A stretch of DNA of 64,000 bases from assembly GCF_000150955.2 (NCBI RefSeq), contig NC_011685.1, positions 124,001 to 188,000 of the forward strand. The letters are read 5' to 3'. The translations under genes were made by a program, and so were the position numbers. The notes beneath the pieces were generated by a model. It made no database searches. It saw only the letters and a program-made list of their open reading frames with translations, and had not been told where the DNA came from. Shown here one piece after another: positions 1-9,753 of this stretch (position 1 is its first letter; every line of letters begins with the position of its first letter). This DNA comes from Phaeodactylum tricornutum CCAP 1055/1 (Eukaryota; Bacillariophyta; Bacillariophyceae; Surirellales; Neidiaceae).

Positions 1-1
1 A

Positions 2-169
2 CAATTGCAGCAAACGCCGCAGCTCGGCAATTTTGCCTTCCTTAGCTCGCAGATTGGCGGTCCTAACGCAGCACTGCTGGCGGCGCAACTCCAGGCAGCA
101 ACCCAAGGGCCAAGCGGAGGCAACGGTGGAGAAGAGCGTGATACAGACAAGGAAAGCGAAGCAGTCTGA
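2..169 (+). CDS. C-terminal end of an unidentified gene (5' truncated by window)
   Basis: An open frame enters at the left edge in frame 2 and stops at 167-169, giving the last 55 residues of a protein. The piece is rich in Gln, Ala, Gly and Ser and ends in a charged tail (EERDTDKESEAV). Such low-complexity ends are common in nuclear regulatory or RNA-binding proteins, but there is no recognisable domain and no function is assigned. It converges with the cullin gene that ends at 323, leaving about 150 bp between the two stops. Confidence 0.55.
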   Translation, partial: QLQQTPQLGNFAFLSSQIGGPNAALLAAQLQAATQGPSGGNGGEERDTDKESEAV

Positions 170-322
170 ATGGATTTCGGATGATACGTAATCAGTGAAG
201 TATTGTTTACGTGAACAGTATTGTTTAATCAGAAGTTGATTGTGGTTATAATTGTTTAGTCAGAAATTAATCGTGGTTATAATAGTTGCCGCCACCAAAT
301 TGATGGTTGTACAAGACTGCTA

Positions 323-2650
323 CTAGGCAACGTAGTTGTAAACCCGGTGTTCTCTTTCGGAACGTTCCAAGTATTCCCGATCAATTAAACTCTCAATACG
401 CTTCTTGATGAACTGGGGGGTCGGCTGAAAACGGTTGGTAAGTTGACGGGTTACTTCCGCGATCAAGTCGTTGTGATTCAGCGCTTTGCGAGCCTTCATA
501 ATGCGCACGATTGCCGCTTCCACCAAATGTCGACGATCTTCTTCCACCGAGACTGGGACAGATCCAGGTGCAACGTGAGCATCTTTTCCGTCCGCGCCTA
601 TTAGTCCAGCTGCTGTTTCCGGGCGCACCATGGAAGCTTCCTTCACCAGGGGAATACGAACACGTTTGAGCTTGCTGGTAAAATCCATATTGTAGGTAAA
701 GGTGTCCTCGTCAGAAATGATGCCGCGTCCTTTACTACCCTTTTTAAGAATACGATTCTTGGGCGTACACAGCGAAATCAAGTGTCGGCGGAGTTCTTGG
801 TCGGGGATTTGCGTCTGCTGTCGGATTTGTGCCAAAGTCAGCGTCTCCTTGTCATTGAATAGGAGGAGGATGCACATTTGATAGGTGGATACGCAAAGCT
901 CGTGACGACGATACTTGTCCGGACCGGTACCAAAGGTCACTTTCAGCTCGGCGGCGCCAGTGTTTGTTTGCCACTTCAGTTTCCGCCCTGTGTGCTTGTC
1001 GAGGTAGAACTTGGAAAAGCGATCAATTGATTCCTGGATGGGAACCGGAAGGGTGCAAGGCGGTACATTCTGCGACGGCCAGTATCCTGTCAAAAGGGAA
1101 ACACCCATCCTTCTTTGTGAGAAAGGCCGGCCGTCGCAACATTTTACTATAGACATCAATGCAGGCTATGCGTACGTACCCGTCGTCAACACGTCCACTT
1201 CAATGTCGACCATATTTTTCTCGCCTTCCTGCCGTTTGAAGGACTTGTACTTGTCCCTCGTTTCTCTAGAGATGCGCATATCGTTGAACATGCCTTCAAG
1301 TTTGGTCGTAAATTGGTAGCCACATTCAGCCTTGAGCAAACTCACCATGGAGCGTTCCGCGTCGTCCGAGACGGACCGACCGCCCAACAAACGCTTCGCC
1401 AACTGCTGTTTGTAAAATGACTCGAATACGTCTTTGTCGGATAAGAAGCGGAAAATGACAATGGCTTGGTTGAGACTGTCCAGAATCTGGACCTCCGTCG
1501 CGCCCCGCAAGCCCACCCGCAAAAGTTCGTCGACGTAGGTTGCCAGGCACGAGGCCGCTCGAGCGTCTTGATTCAAAAAGTCTTCAAAGGATTCCTTCAT
1601 CCGCTTTTGTGCTTTCTTTTCGTCCCGAAATGCCTCGTTCACGATCCGATCGTATTTGGCCTTCATGACGAGGACACCCCGACAAAAGGCGGACGGATCG
1701 GATGCACCCTTTTCCTGATCCTGCACTAAAGCAGCCCCGTCCTGCTTAATCCGCGCCGCCAGTGCCTCGCGCAAATGATCCACCGAGGAGGGCACACGGA
1801 CGAACAAATCGTACATATCCCGCAAACTCTGCACTTTGGTGTCGTCCTGGAGCATGGCGGAAAAACCGGAGGGTTCCATGTCCACGAGTACGCGGGAGTG
1901 GCGTTGAATCCATTCCGTTTCGAGCGTGGTCATCAAGGGACCTTCCGTAGTCACCGGCAGTTGGAGAGTTTTGGCCCGGCGGGCTTCCGCTTCCAACCTG
2001 GATGCGGCTTTGGCGGCGTAGTCAATCGCTGTGTTATTGGAAAGAAATGAAAGCGATTCCTGCTGATAGAATTCGAGTGTGGTGCTCAAGAACGCGGTTT
2101 CGAATTCGTGGTACACGTTGGCTTGAAAGTCCGCGCGTCCGAGTTCGAGCAGCATGCGTACGACATTTTGGAGGCGAGCGTCTCGATCGTCCGGTATTTT
2201 GCCGATCCGTTGCAAATTTATCAAATCGAGAGTCAATTCCATCACCCTGGGACCCACAGCGGGATGTTCCCAGACAGTGATACGGAACAGGTGCAAGCCT
2301 AGCTCGTACACAACGCGACGACGTTGCTGGATGACGTAAGTGCGATCCATGTACATGAGGATGTCCCGTATCATGGTCATGGTGATCATGTGTTCGTTCC
2401 AAACCGTCGCCATGGTTTCCAGCAATGTTTCGTTCGGTTGCGCGGCCAAGGTTTCGACCGACTGTAACAGAATTGCGTTGAGTTTTTCCGTCACGCCCTC
2501 ATAAAGCAGTGCCCCGTGTTTGTGGAGGACGAGATTGTAGGCTGCCCGGTAGAGTTCTTCGAAACTGAGCTGCGAGGCGTTGCGATTGGCAATCTCATCC
2601 ATGGCGTGCTCCAAGATCTCCCAAGTCGCGTTGGCGTCGGCCCGATCCAT
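323..2650 (-). CDS. CUL3: Cullin-3-type E3 ubiquitin ligase scaffold
   Basis: Two exons, 2650..1180 and 1086..323, are separated by a 93-bp GT-AG intron (1087..1179). Splicing restores VLTTGYWPS and gives 744 residues, the usual cullin length. The N-terminal repeat begins with a stretch close to animal and plant CUL3 (SFEELYRAAYNLVLHKHG), which binds BTB adaptors in that family. The cullin homology core (QLAKRLLGGRSVSDDAE) and the C-terminal winged helix follow. The neddylation motif IVRIMKARK is present with its Lys, and the protein ends in the conserved YVA. It would bind RBX1 and act as the scaffold of BTB-CUL3 ligases in cytosol and nucleus. The first in-frame ATG is at 2650; the frame is open further upstream but without ATG. 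CUL3 is preferred over CUL1/CUL4 on the N-terminal block. Confidence 0.9.
1087..1179 (-). other. Spliceosomal intron of the cullin gene
   Basis: A 93-bp intron read on the minus strand, with donor GTACGT and acceptor TTGACAG. Removing it joins a split Gly codon and restores cullin homology across the junction. Confidence 0.8.
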
Positions 2651-3525
2651 CGGCTGGTGTGTACGGAACGGCTGTTCGGGTAGCAAAGAACAATACAGAC
2701 AAAAGTTTTGAGAGACCAAACACACTCAGATTCGTACGAATGGCAGGAGTTGAATTCCGACTGGCACTAAACGAAGTATCATATTTCGGTAGTCGCGCAA
2801 CAACACTAGAGACTCAATCACACGCAAGAGAACCGAAAGTTCTGCTTCTCGGAATGCCGAAGTTCAACACCGTAGTAGTTGGTCCTTACCCGAATGTTAA
2901 AGCGTTTCTTGGAATCCGCCATGGTTGTCTACTCTCACTACAGAAAATATATATACCAACCAATCGAACAAACAGAAAAGAGCAAGCGAAGAAGCTCAAA
3001 CAAGAATTACAGGTAGAGTGGGGAACCGAGATCCCACGAAAGTCTTTCGTTGACGCAAGCAATCCCTCTATTGACTGTGAGGGAGACAACACTGGCTATA
3101 TAGGTAGACACTCGACACCATATTCCAGTGAGTGGGCGACGCCTCACGAAACCGCAACCGAGGTCCAGAATTCCCTTGGCAACGAGTGGAATAGGGGTAG
3201 GGCTTGATGTTTGGTTTGTCCCGGGAAGGGGGACTGACATTTCAGACACCCGGACATAGAGTAGGGTAGGGGTGGGATCATTCTCACTGTCACGAAGTCC
3301 CAGTGAATTTGACTCGGACTTTTGTCCGTTTCCGACTTCCCAACGCGACTATTGGAACACTACCGGTAGCGTACTATCTTGGGTCAGGCATGATACAGAC
3401 ACCCCGGACACGTACCCTCTCCATCGGAAACGGTTGAAAGGAGTGTGGAAGAGTATTAGTTAGTATCCGGCCGAGATTGACTCGCTCGCGTGCAGGCATC
3501 GGACGTTGCGAGACATAGCCAGCAA
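2651..3525. other. Divergent promoter region between cullin and TMEM19-like genes
   Basis: About 875 bp separate the two divergent ATGs. A plus-strand open frame covers much of 2659-3207, but its protein has no recognisable domain and it probably reflects 5' UTR/promoter sequence. One minus-strand copy of a TCACAGTCA-type motif lies at about 3072-3081, and a related CTCACTGTCA lies at about 3283. No RNA gene was seen. Confidence 0.5.
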
Positions 3526-4419
3526 ATGGATCCATTCGGTGCCAAAGCCACAGGGACGGCCTGTATCATGGCCACGTTACTGGCAGTCCGGGCCGCGAAG
3601 AAGCGTACACTGACCACCACCGGAGCCGTCACGGGCTTCGTTGTTGGCTTTCTTTTAGTCGCCACTGGCCTACGAGGACTGACGCTCTTTTTCTTTTATC
3701 AGCTAGGCTCCTGGGCTACCAAGTACAAAACGATACGAAAGCAGCAGTTGGATGCGACCGCGTCGGATTCGGCCGTTCGCGGACCCACACAGGTGCTTGC
3801 GGTTAGCCTTGTGGCCGTACTACTCTCTCTGATGCATGCGTACATCTGCGGGGCGGAACGGGCTATCGTGTTCCACGTCAATAGTAGAAACGACAACGAC
3901 TTTATCACCAATTTAAGCAGTCATCTTACCTTGGCCGTTCTCGCTCACCACGCTACGTCGTTGGCAGATACCTTGGCGAGTGAGCTTGGGATCCTTTCCA
4001 AGGCACCCCCTTTTCTGGTCACTCAACCGTGGCGAAGCGTGCCGCCTGGCACAAACGGAGGGGTAACCTGGATGGGAACGATTTGGAGTGTGGTCGGTGG
4101 AGCCTTGTGCGGCTTATTTACCTCAGCAATGGATTTTCTATCGGGAATGTCGCCGTTGAATGCTCTCAGATTGACGCTGTTTGGTAGTCTATGTGGAATA
4201 CTAGGATCCTTCTTAGATTCCGTTTTGGGAGCGACTCTGCAAGCAACGTATTGGGATACCGAACGAAAAATGGTTTTCCATGCGGGAGCAACCGTACCCA
4301 AAACCGCAATCTTGTTGACTGGACACGACCTTTTGAGCAACGAACAAATCAACTTTGTCAGTATTGTTCTCACTACCTTGTTCGGTGGGTGGGTAATAGG
4401 ACCTTTAGTATTTGCTTAG
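3526..4419 (+). CDS. TMEM19/DUF92-family integral membrane protein (VTE6-like phytyl-phosphate kinase family)
   Basis: Single exon, 297 residues. Several hydrophobic segments span the length. Family motifs are visible: the acidic signature DTLASELG near the middle, GTNGGVTWMG, and GSFLDSVLGATLQ near the C-terminus. The DUF92/TMEM19 family includes plant VTE6, which phosphorylates phytyl phosphate for tocopherol and phylloquinone synthesis, and animal TMEM19 of less clear function. No obvious plastid targeting peptide is seen at this start, so the VTE6 role is only possible, not shown. The frame opens earlier at a GTG (3490), but the first ATG is at 3526. The stop lies 1 bp from the stop of the convergent nitronate monooxygenase gene, so the two 3' UTRs must overlap. 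Confidence 0.75.
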   Translation: MDPFGAKATGTACIMATLLAVRAAKKRTLTTTGAVTGFVVGFLLVATGLRGLTLFFFYQLGSWATKYKTIRKQQLDATASDSAVRGPTQVLAVSLVAVLLSLMHAYICGAERAIVFHVNSRNDNDFITNLSSHLTLAVLAHHATSLADTLASELGILSKAPPFLVTQPWRSVPPGTNGGVTWMGTIWSVVGGALCGLFTSAMDFLSGMSPLNALRLTLFGSLCGILGSFLDSVLGATLQATYWDTERKMVFHAGATVPKTAILLTGHDLLSNEQINFVSIVLTTLFGGWVIGPLVFA

Positions 4420-4420
4420 C

Positions 4421-5503
4421 TCAGGTGCGATTCTCTCCACAATTGTCCAAAAGCATTTTCGGCATTCTCCGTACGATACCAACTGATTCCTCGTTGATTT
4501 TCTTCACGATATCGTAAGCTGATTTGATGGAATCGATAGCCCCCACTCCTTCACCACATAAGACCGCCGCAATTTGCCCATTGCCTTCCTGCTGAGCTTC
4601 ACGATATATCGTACAAAGTGTGCTTTGGCTGCCAGTCGAGAGTTCCTCGGAAAGCTCATTCATACGTCCATCCCATTTTGCTGTCGTCTCATTTCGCAGT
4701 GCACCCAGCGAGTCGAATGGCTCGGGCCACGGAATGGAAGACGAAGTGTTCTGTATTTGATCAAACACAGTCGTCCGTTGCACGCTATCCGTTGATTCCG
4801 CGTCAACCAGAGCGCGTTTGAGAGATTCGTGACCGAGCGCTTCCTCGCTCGCCCAGAGTCGAGTTCCAAGGACAACACCATCACATCCCAATGCCAGTGC
4901 TGAAGCCACACCGTACCCGTCGACTATACCGCCAGCCAAAAGGACCGGGATATCTTGAGCCACTTTTCGAATGAGATCACGTGCGAGAGTAGACCCGGCA
5001 GATCCCATTTCACGCCGAAGTCCGTGTCCGCCAGCCTCACTACCCTGTGCTATAAGACCATTTACACTAGCGTTTGCAGCGGCGAGTCCGTCCTGCACAC
5101 TGCCAACTTGCGCAAGCACCAGTGCTGCATGATGGTGAGCCACATCCACATTTGATCGCCCCGTAGATTGTTGAGTATGGATCGCCGGTGCAAAGAACTG
5201 GACAACAGCGGGTTTGTGCTTTCGAAGAACACGCTCGTACCTTTCCCAGCCTTCGTCGGTACCGAAGGTTGAATAGCCGATGAATCCTATGCAGAGGGGC
5301 GAGGTGGGAGCTTCTTGGCGAAAAGCAGTTAATTCTTGTTCCAACGATTCCAGCTCCATTAAATGACCGGCCGCAATGAAGCCTAGCGCACCCGCCTGAC
5401 AGGTCGCAGCGGCGAGTTTACCCCCCGAAACCCCTGCCATGGGTGCTCCCATTATGGGTATTTGGCAGGGAAAACGCCTTACGAAGCGATTCGTCCAAGG
5501 CAT
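4421..5503 (-). CDS. Nitronate monooxygenase / 2-nitropropane dioxygenase-like flavoprotein
   Basis: Single exon, 360 residues. It has the FMN-dependent TIM-barrel pattern of the NMO family: N-terminal PIMGAPMAGVSGGKLAAA, the GALGFIAAG strand, the family motif LIAQGSEAGGHG with the His expected near the flavin, and the phosphate-binding half VLLAGGIVDGYG followed by GCDGVVLGTR. Members oxidise alkyl nitronates such as propionate-3-nitronate, using O2, to carbonyls plus nitrite or nitrate. The length matches class I NMOs. The start is the first ATG of the frame, and the barrel begins almost immediately, so there is little room for a targeting peptide and a cytosolic location is likely. It sits tail-to-tail with the TMEM19-like gene at 1 bp spacing. 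Confidence 0.85.
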   Translation of the reverse strand: MPWTNRFVRRFPCQIPIMGAPMAGVSGGKLAAATCQAGALGFIAAGHLMELESLEQELTAFRQEAPTSPLCIGFIGYSTFGTDEGWERYERVLRKHKPAVVQFFAPAIHTQQSTGRSNVDVAHHHAALVLAQVGSVQDGLAAANASVNGLIAQGSEAGGHGLRREMGSAGSTLARDLIRKVAQDIPVLLAGGIVDGYGVASALALGCDGVVLGTRLWASEEALGHESLKRALVDAESTDSVQRTTVFDQIQNTSSSIPWPEPFDSLGALRNETTAKWDGRMNELSEELSTGSQSTLCTIYREAQQEGNGQIAAVLCGEGVGAIDSIKSAYDIVKKINEESVGIVRRMPKMLLDNCGENRT

Positions 5504-6171
5504 TGCAGCAGCTACAAGTGCACAACAAAAGAAAAGGCGCTATGCACAAGTTTCTGGCCATGTGGTAGTGTTCGTGATTGTGAACATACCGTCGATCCCG
5601 AAACGAGGCAAGAATCTTTCTTCGCTTTTTGTAATTTTTTTAAATTTCTCCTAATTCTAAGTGTCGCACGGCTTTGCCAATTAAACGTAAATGTAAATCT
5701 GAAAATAGTACACTCCGGGGGAATCTCGAGTTTCCTGTTAGGTGGTCTCCTTGAGCCCTTCATATCAGTCATTTCGCTGCCACCTTGATGGGATCTATCC
5801 TATCAAGATTAGGCACATTCGTACACAAAATGAAACCGTGGCAGCTCAATACCGTCGCATTATGATGTATACTGTGTCAGTTCTGCAGAACACCGAAATT
5901 TCCAATGCTGGAGAGGATGTATTTCCTGTAGGAGTGACTTGGTTGAATTGAATCCGCACACACTGCGGGAAGTAAAATTGTCGCCTTTTTATCCCTTCGT
6001 CCTAGTTCTGACACTTACATCATGTACATGCATGGCGAAGGTGAAATTCAGAATTTGATAACCCTAGGTTTCGTGTAATGCACTATAGAGTGCTCCCAAT
6101 CTAGAAGCGTGATCTCATTTGATTTTCCAAGTCTCTGACTGATTGCACAGTGCCCCTCTTGCAGATCAAGT
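5504..6171. other. AT-rich intergenic region upstream of the NMO gene
   Basis: Only short overlapping open frames with biased composition are present. No domain, tRNA or clear repeat was recognised. The NMO promoter should lie in its first few hundred bases. Confidence 0.4.
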
Positions 6172-6540
6172 TTAGAAGACAAAATTACTCCGAAAGATTA
6201 AGTAGTAGAAAAGCATTAAAACTACAGATGCAATATATAGGATATGTTCTGTCGGATTGTTGACAGATGTTTCTTCCTTTGTTTGTTTCAGTGAAATAGC
6301 TATGGGTTTGTTGTACTTGGGCGTTTCTTTTCTCGCTTTGGTTGGGACAAAATTAAAGCTCCGTGTTTTCTTCCGCTCTTCAGAACAGCTTTTTTTCATG
6401 GATCCAAGCCAAATAAATTTGACGTGTTGGAGCTTGTACTGCAAAGGCAGTCCTAATGGCACTACTACTTCAAGCTCTTTGTTGATAACCGTGACATCAA
6501 TTTTCAATTCTACCTGAGTGTATTTCAAGTGACTTGTCAT
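6172..6540 (-). CDS. Possible small tail-anchored protein (weak call)
   Basis: From the ATG at 6540 the frame encodes 122 residues. The first half is mixed hydrophobic/charged, the middle is Lys/Glu/Thr-rich, and the last ~24 residues form one hydrophobic helix ending FVF, the layout of a C-tail-anchored protein. The sequence is AT-rich like the surrounding intergenic DNA and no family was recognised. The opposite strand is also partly open here. It could be a real small gene, a decayed fragment or chance. Confidence 0.22.
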   Translation of the reverse strand: MTSHLKYTQVELKIDVTVINKELEVVVPLGLPLQYKLQHVKFIWLGSMKKSCSEERKKTRSFNFVPTKARKETPKYNKPIAISLKQTKEETSVNNPTEHILYIASVVLMLFYYLIFRSNFVF

Positions 6541-6558
6541 CAGATTGAGAAGTGACAC

Positions 6559-7543
6559 ATTTTGCGGCCTTTGCTTTTAAAAAGGGGAAAGTGCTTCTCA
6601 GTAAGTACCTCCTCAACATTTAGGTTGTTGGGATCTCCCGTAAAGATCGACTTGAAAAAGTGCAGCTGATGTACCTCAAAACATGATATTTGCACACTTT
6701 GGAAAAAGAATTCAAATCTTTGTCAGAAAGGACGCGGTCGTAAATAATAAGCACAGGAGTTACACCGATGCGATCCAGAAGGTTCTTCTTTCGCAAGTTG
6801 TCAGTCGTTGTCCAATCTTCTGTGACGGCACAAATGGAGGGCTTTGCAGTAGCAAAGCCTTCAAGTACACAAATGTGATCCGAGCATGGATTTCAGATAT
6901 AAATTAAAGTATCAATGAACTGATGGTAAGACAAAGAATCTATTCCTTGAAATAATGGAAAAGTTGTGATTTATAGTTACCAGTACATTGAAATCGAATT
7001 TGGAATAGGCCTCACTAGCAAAGCATTCTCGTGTATGGTATTGTTTGTTTCAAAAGAGTTCATTTCCAATACTGACTATGAAATGAAATCTGAGAAATTT
7101 TCTATCAGTCCTTTCCAGATTTTCGAAAGCTTATTGCTACATGATATTAAAAGCCATGAAAAACCTTTTTATGACGTACAGAAAGTTCAATAAATAATTT
7201 TTCAATTTTAATAATTCCATCATATGCCTGCGAGAGATCGATAAAAATAAACCCTACCGGTACTTACATATTAAAGTCGATTTGGAGTTGGTAGTTCCCT
7301 TCGCTATTTATTGATGAGATAGACATAATGATTCGACACAATGCCAAATGACGCAAGCATCGAGGGGACTTGACTGGATAACAAATCACTGTCACCGCTG
7401 GCCATTACCTATTGTTCCAATACAGTTTGTTCAGCATTTCTGGTGAATGTCGCAAGTGAGCGCCTCAACACAATATCTGCATACGCTCTGATGACTCCGC
7501 AACTGAAACTCGGTTCTGGGTTCAAACGGAGGTGTCTACCACG
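6559..7543. other. AT-rich intergenic region
   Basis: Nearly 1 kb of AT-rich DNA with only short open frames. I see no RNA gene, repeat or recognisable protein fragment. Its right end must contain the promoter of the methyltransferase gene. Confidence 0.4.
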
Positions 7544-8296
7544 ATGAGCGTCTTTTTTGGCTCGCATCAAGGCTTCGGCTGGATTTTCATGTGGTTGACC
7601 GCCGCTTTCAAACGGTCCGCGGCCTGGAATCTGCCTATTTCAAGTCATGATGCCCGTGCAATGATCCGAACTTCCACGCTATCTCTAGAGGCTTGGTCCG
7701 GGGACAACAATTTTGACTATTCATCTACTGCGGGCTGGGAATCTTACTACACAAAAGACCAAATTAAAATACCTCTGACCGAATGGCATTCGTCTGTTAC
7801 GTTGGAATCCCTGGCTAATCATGTGCCAGCGTGGGCAAGCTCATGCTTGATGATTGGTTGTGGAACATCACATTTCCCTGAAGTCGTCCGGGCAGGGCAC
7901 ACAGCCAAAATAGTATTGCTGGATTCCTCTCCGACTTGCATAAGAGAGCTCAAGTCACGATACGGCTGCAGTATGTGCTGTATATGCGGCGATGCTACTA
8001 GACTGTCTGAACTCGTGGAACCGGATTCTATGGACTGTATCTTTGACAAGGGGTTGATGGATGCCTTTTTCTGTGGGGATGGCTGGACCACACCAACTGA
8101 AGCTCTGTTGAAAGGGGCGTCGTCGGTTTTACGTGAAGGTGGCATTTATTTGCTTGTCAGCTATCGACTTTCGGCGTCGAGCAAAGAATTTCTCGAAAGC
8201 GTAGGGAATCAGGTTGGCCTTGACTGGAAATTCGACTGTACCGGATCCAACGAACGCGTGGGAATTTCCATTGCGACAAAGCTAAATAGGTTGTAA
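7544..8296 (+). CDS. SAM-dependent methyltransferase, EEF1AKMT4/METTL13-like
   Basis: Single exon, 250 residues from the first ATG (the frame opens at a GTG four codons earlier). The class I Rossmann methyltransferase motifs appear in order: motif I LMIGCGTSHFPE, post-I strand IVLLDSSPTCI, CGDATRL, and the diagnostic FDKGLMDAFFC, which matches the FDKGTLDALL block of EEF1AKMT4, METTL12 and METTL13. Those enzymes methylate lysines or the N-terminus of eEF1A or mitochondrial citrate synthase. The WESYYTKD element before motif I is also typical. The N-terminal ~45 residues hold a hydrophobic patch and basic residues and could be a targeting peptide; a second Met at residue 40 is a possible start. 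The substrate is inferred from family only. Confidence 0.75.
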   Translation: MSVFFGSHQGFGWIFMWLTAAFKRSAAWNLPISSHDARAMIRTSTLSLEAWSGDNNFDYSSTAGWESYYTKDQIKIPLTEWHSSVTLESLANHVPAWASSCLMIGCGTSHFPEVVRAGHTAKIVLLDSSPTCIRELKSRYGCSMCCICGDATRLSELVEPDSMDCIFDKGLMDAFFCGDGWTTPTEALLKGASSVLREGGIYLLVSYRLSASSKEFLESVGNQVGLDWKFDCTGSNERVGISIATKLNRL

Positions 8297-9753
8297 ATAC
8301 CAAAGATAGCTCGGGATTATAAGACAGACGCAACAAGTTCACTAAGATGGTTAGATGAGTCGCAAATGAGTAAGCTTAGCTGAAAAGGTAATTGAGCCAA
8401 TACGCTCAGTTTCCATGATACAATGTTACAAAATATCAAGCTATGGCATTTTTGATACAAGCGCAAGCTCAACAAAATTGTCACAAGAAGATCAACAACA
8501 GTTCCAGCAGGAGCTCTGCATCTTATCCCAACTTTCACAGTCAGCTATTTCTTTGACCTCGGAGTGTTCGTAGTTTAGCACGGAGCCTGGTTTCAGAATG
8601 GAGCAGGGGTAGGTTTGACGTCATCTTCATTTGTTCGATCCGTTGAAACTAAATTTGTTTGACGGAGATAACGGAAAGGGAAGTGCTCTCTCTCACACAG
8701 CTAGAAATCAACTTTCCCACCACGGAATTTAATATCGAAGTTTTGATTGAGCCCATGGTTGTGGGGAGCGTCCGCTTCACGAGCTATTTGGGGCCCGGCG
8801 ATAGCGTGGAAAACTCGTTTCCGTACGCTCTCGGCTATAGAGTTTGCAACACCTCTTTGTAGGGTTTCGAGATGGAAAGGAATGAAGAAACTCCGGCGAG
8901 TGTTTTGCAACAGAACTGAAATTTGGGGAATGATCTGCATTCCATTTCAACTACTACAAACGTCCTTTTATCCCACTTCCAATGGTGTAATATTACATGA
9001 CCTACTTCATGTCTTGAGCAGGGTATTTTTGGTTCCACCATAAGTATTTGTGAACAGAAGTAATATATCAGGAGACTATGGTACCAACTCAAGCTTCATT
9101 AAAAGTTGAGCACAATTCGAAGATTGTGTCACGTATGGACAGAATTGCGAAACAAGAACTAGTTTGTAGCGCTAAATCTTCAATCATTGTTTTATAAGTC
9201 CTTCAATCCACATCTTGCATTGGTTCTTGTATCTGCTGTCCAGAGAGTGGTGCCAACAAGGAGATTTCACAGTCCCTTAGGCATAGTGCAGGTTTGTATA
9301 TCCCCTACACTTTTTACTAGACTGTTTCTAAGAGCATTCTGTCCTACATTGCAATCTAGAATTGCTCCATGACACATATAGGAACATTTCGAAATGTGTC
9401 CTCCTTCTGTATCAGGCATTCGAAGCGCTAAGTAATAGAGAAAATGGTCACAACCCCATCATCCATTGACTGCACGGTTATTGTAATGCTATGTGCTTGC
9501 GGCTACCAAACAGAATGAGTTCTCTCACACATAACATGCTATTGTTGTGGGGATGGCAAAACTAGAAAACAATCTAACACTCATGAATGAAACTCTTAAC
9601 ATGACTGCATCCACTTGACGTTCACGCCGTCAGGAACAATTTGTTTTGGCCCCGCACAAGTCACACTTGTCACATCAAAAGTTGCTGACTGTCAAGGTGA
9701 GGTGATAATACACATTTAAAGTCCGGCAGCACATTTGGTTGGCCCGTTATACA
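8297..9753. other. Long intergenic region
   Basis: About 1.46 kb without a supported gene. A slightly GC-richer patch at 8.70-8.94 kb is open on both strands but matches nothing I recognise. A TTCACAGTCAG motif lies at about 8534-8544. No tRNA, repeat array or transposon end was seen. Confidence 0.4.

Noticed and set aside
2659-3207. 182-codon plus-strand frame upstream of the cullin gene.
   Set aside because: It lies in a divergent promoter region, overlaps the cullin 5' region and has no domain or protein-like motif.
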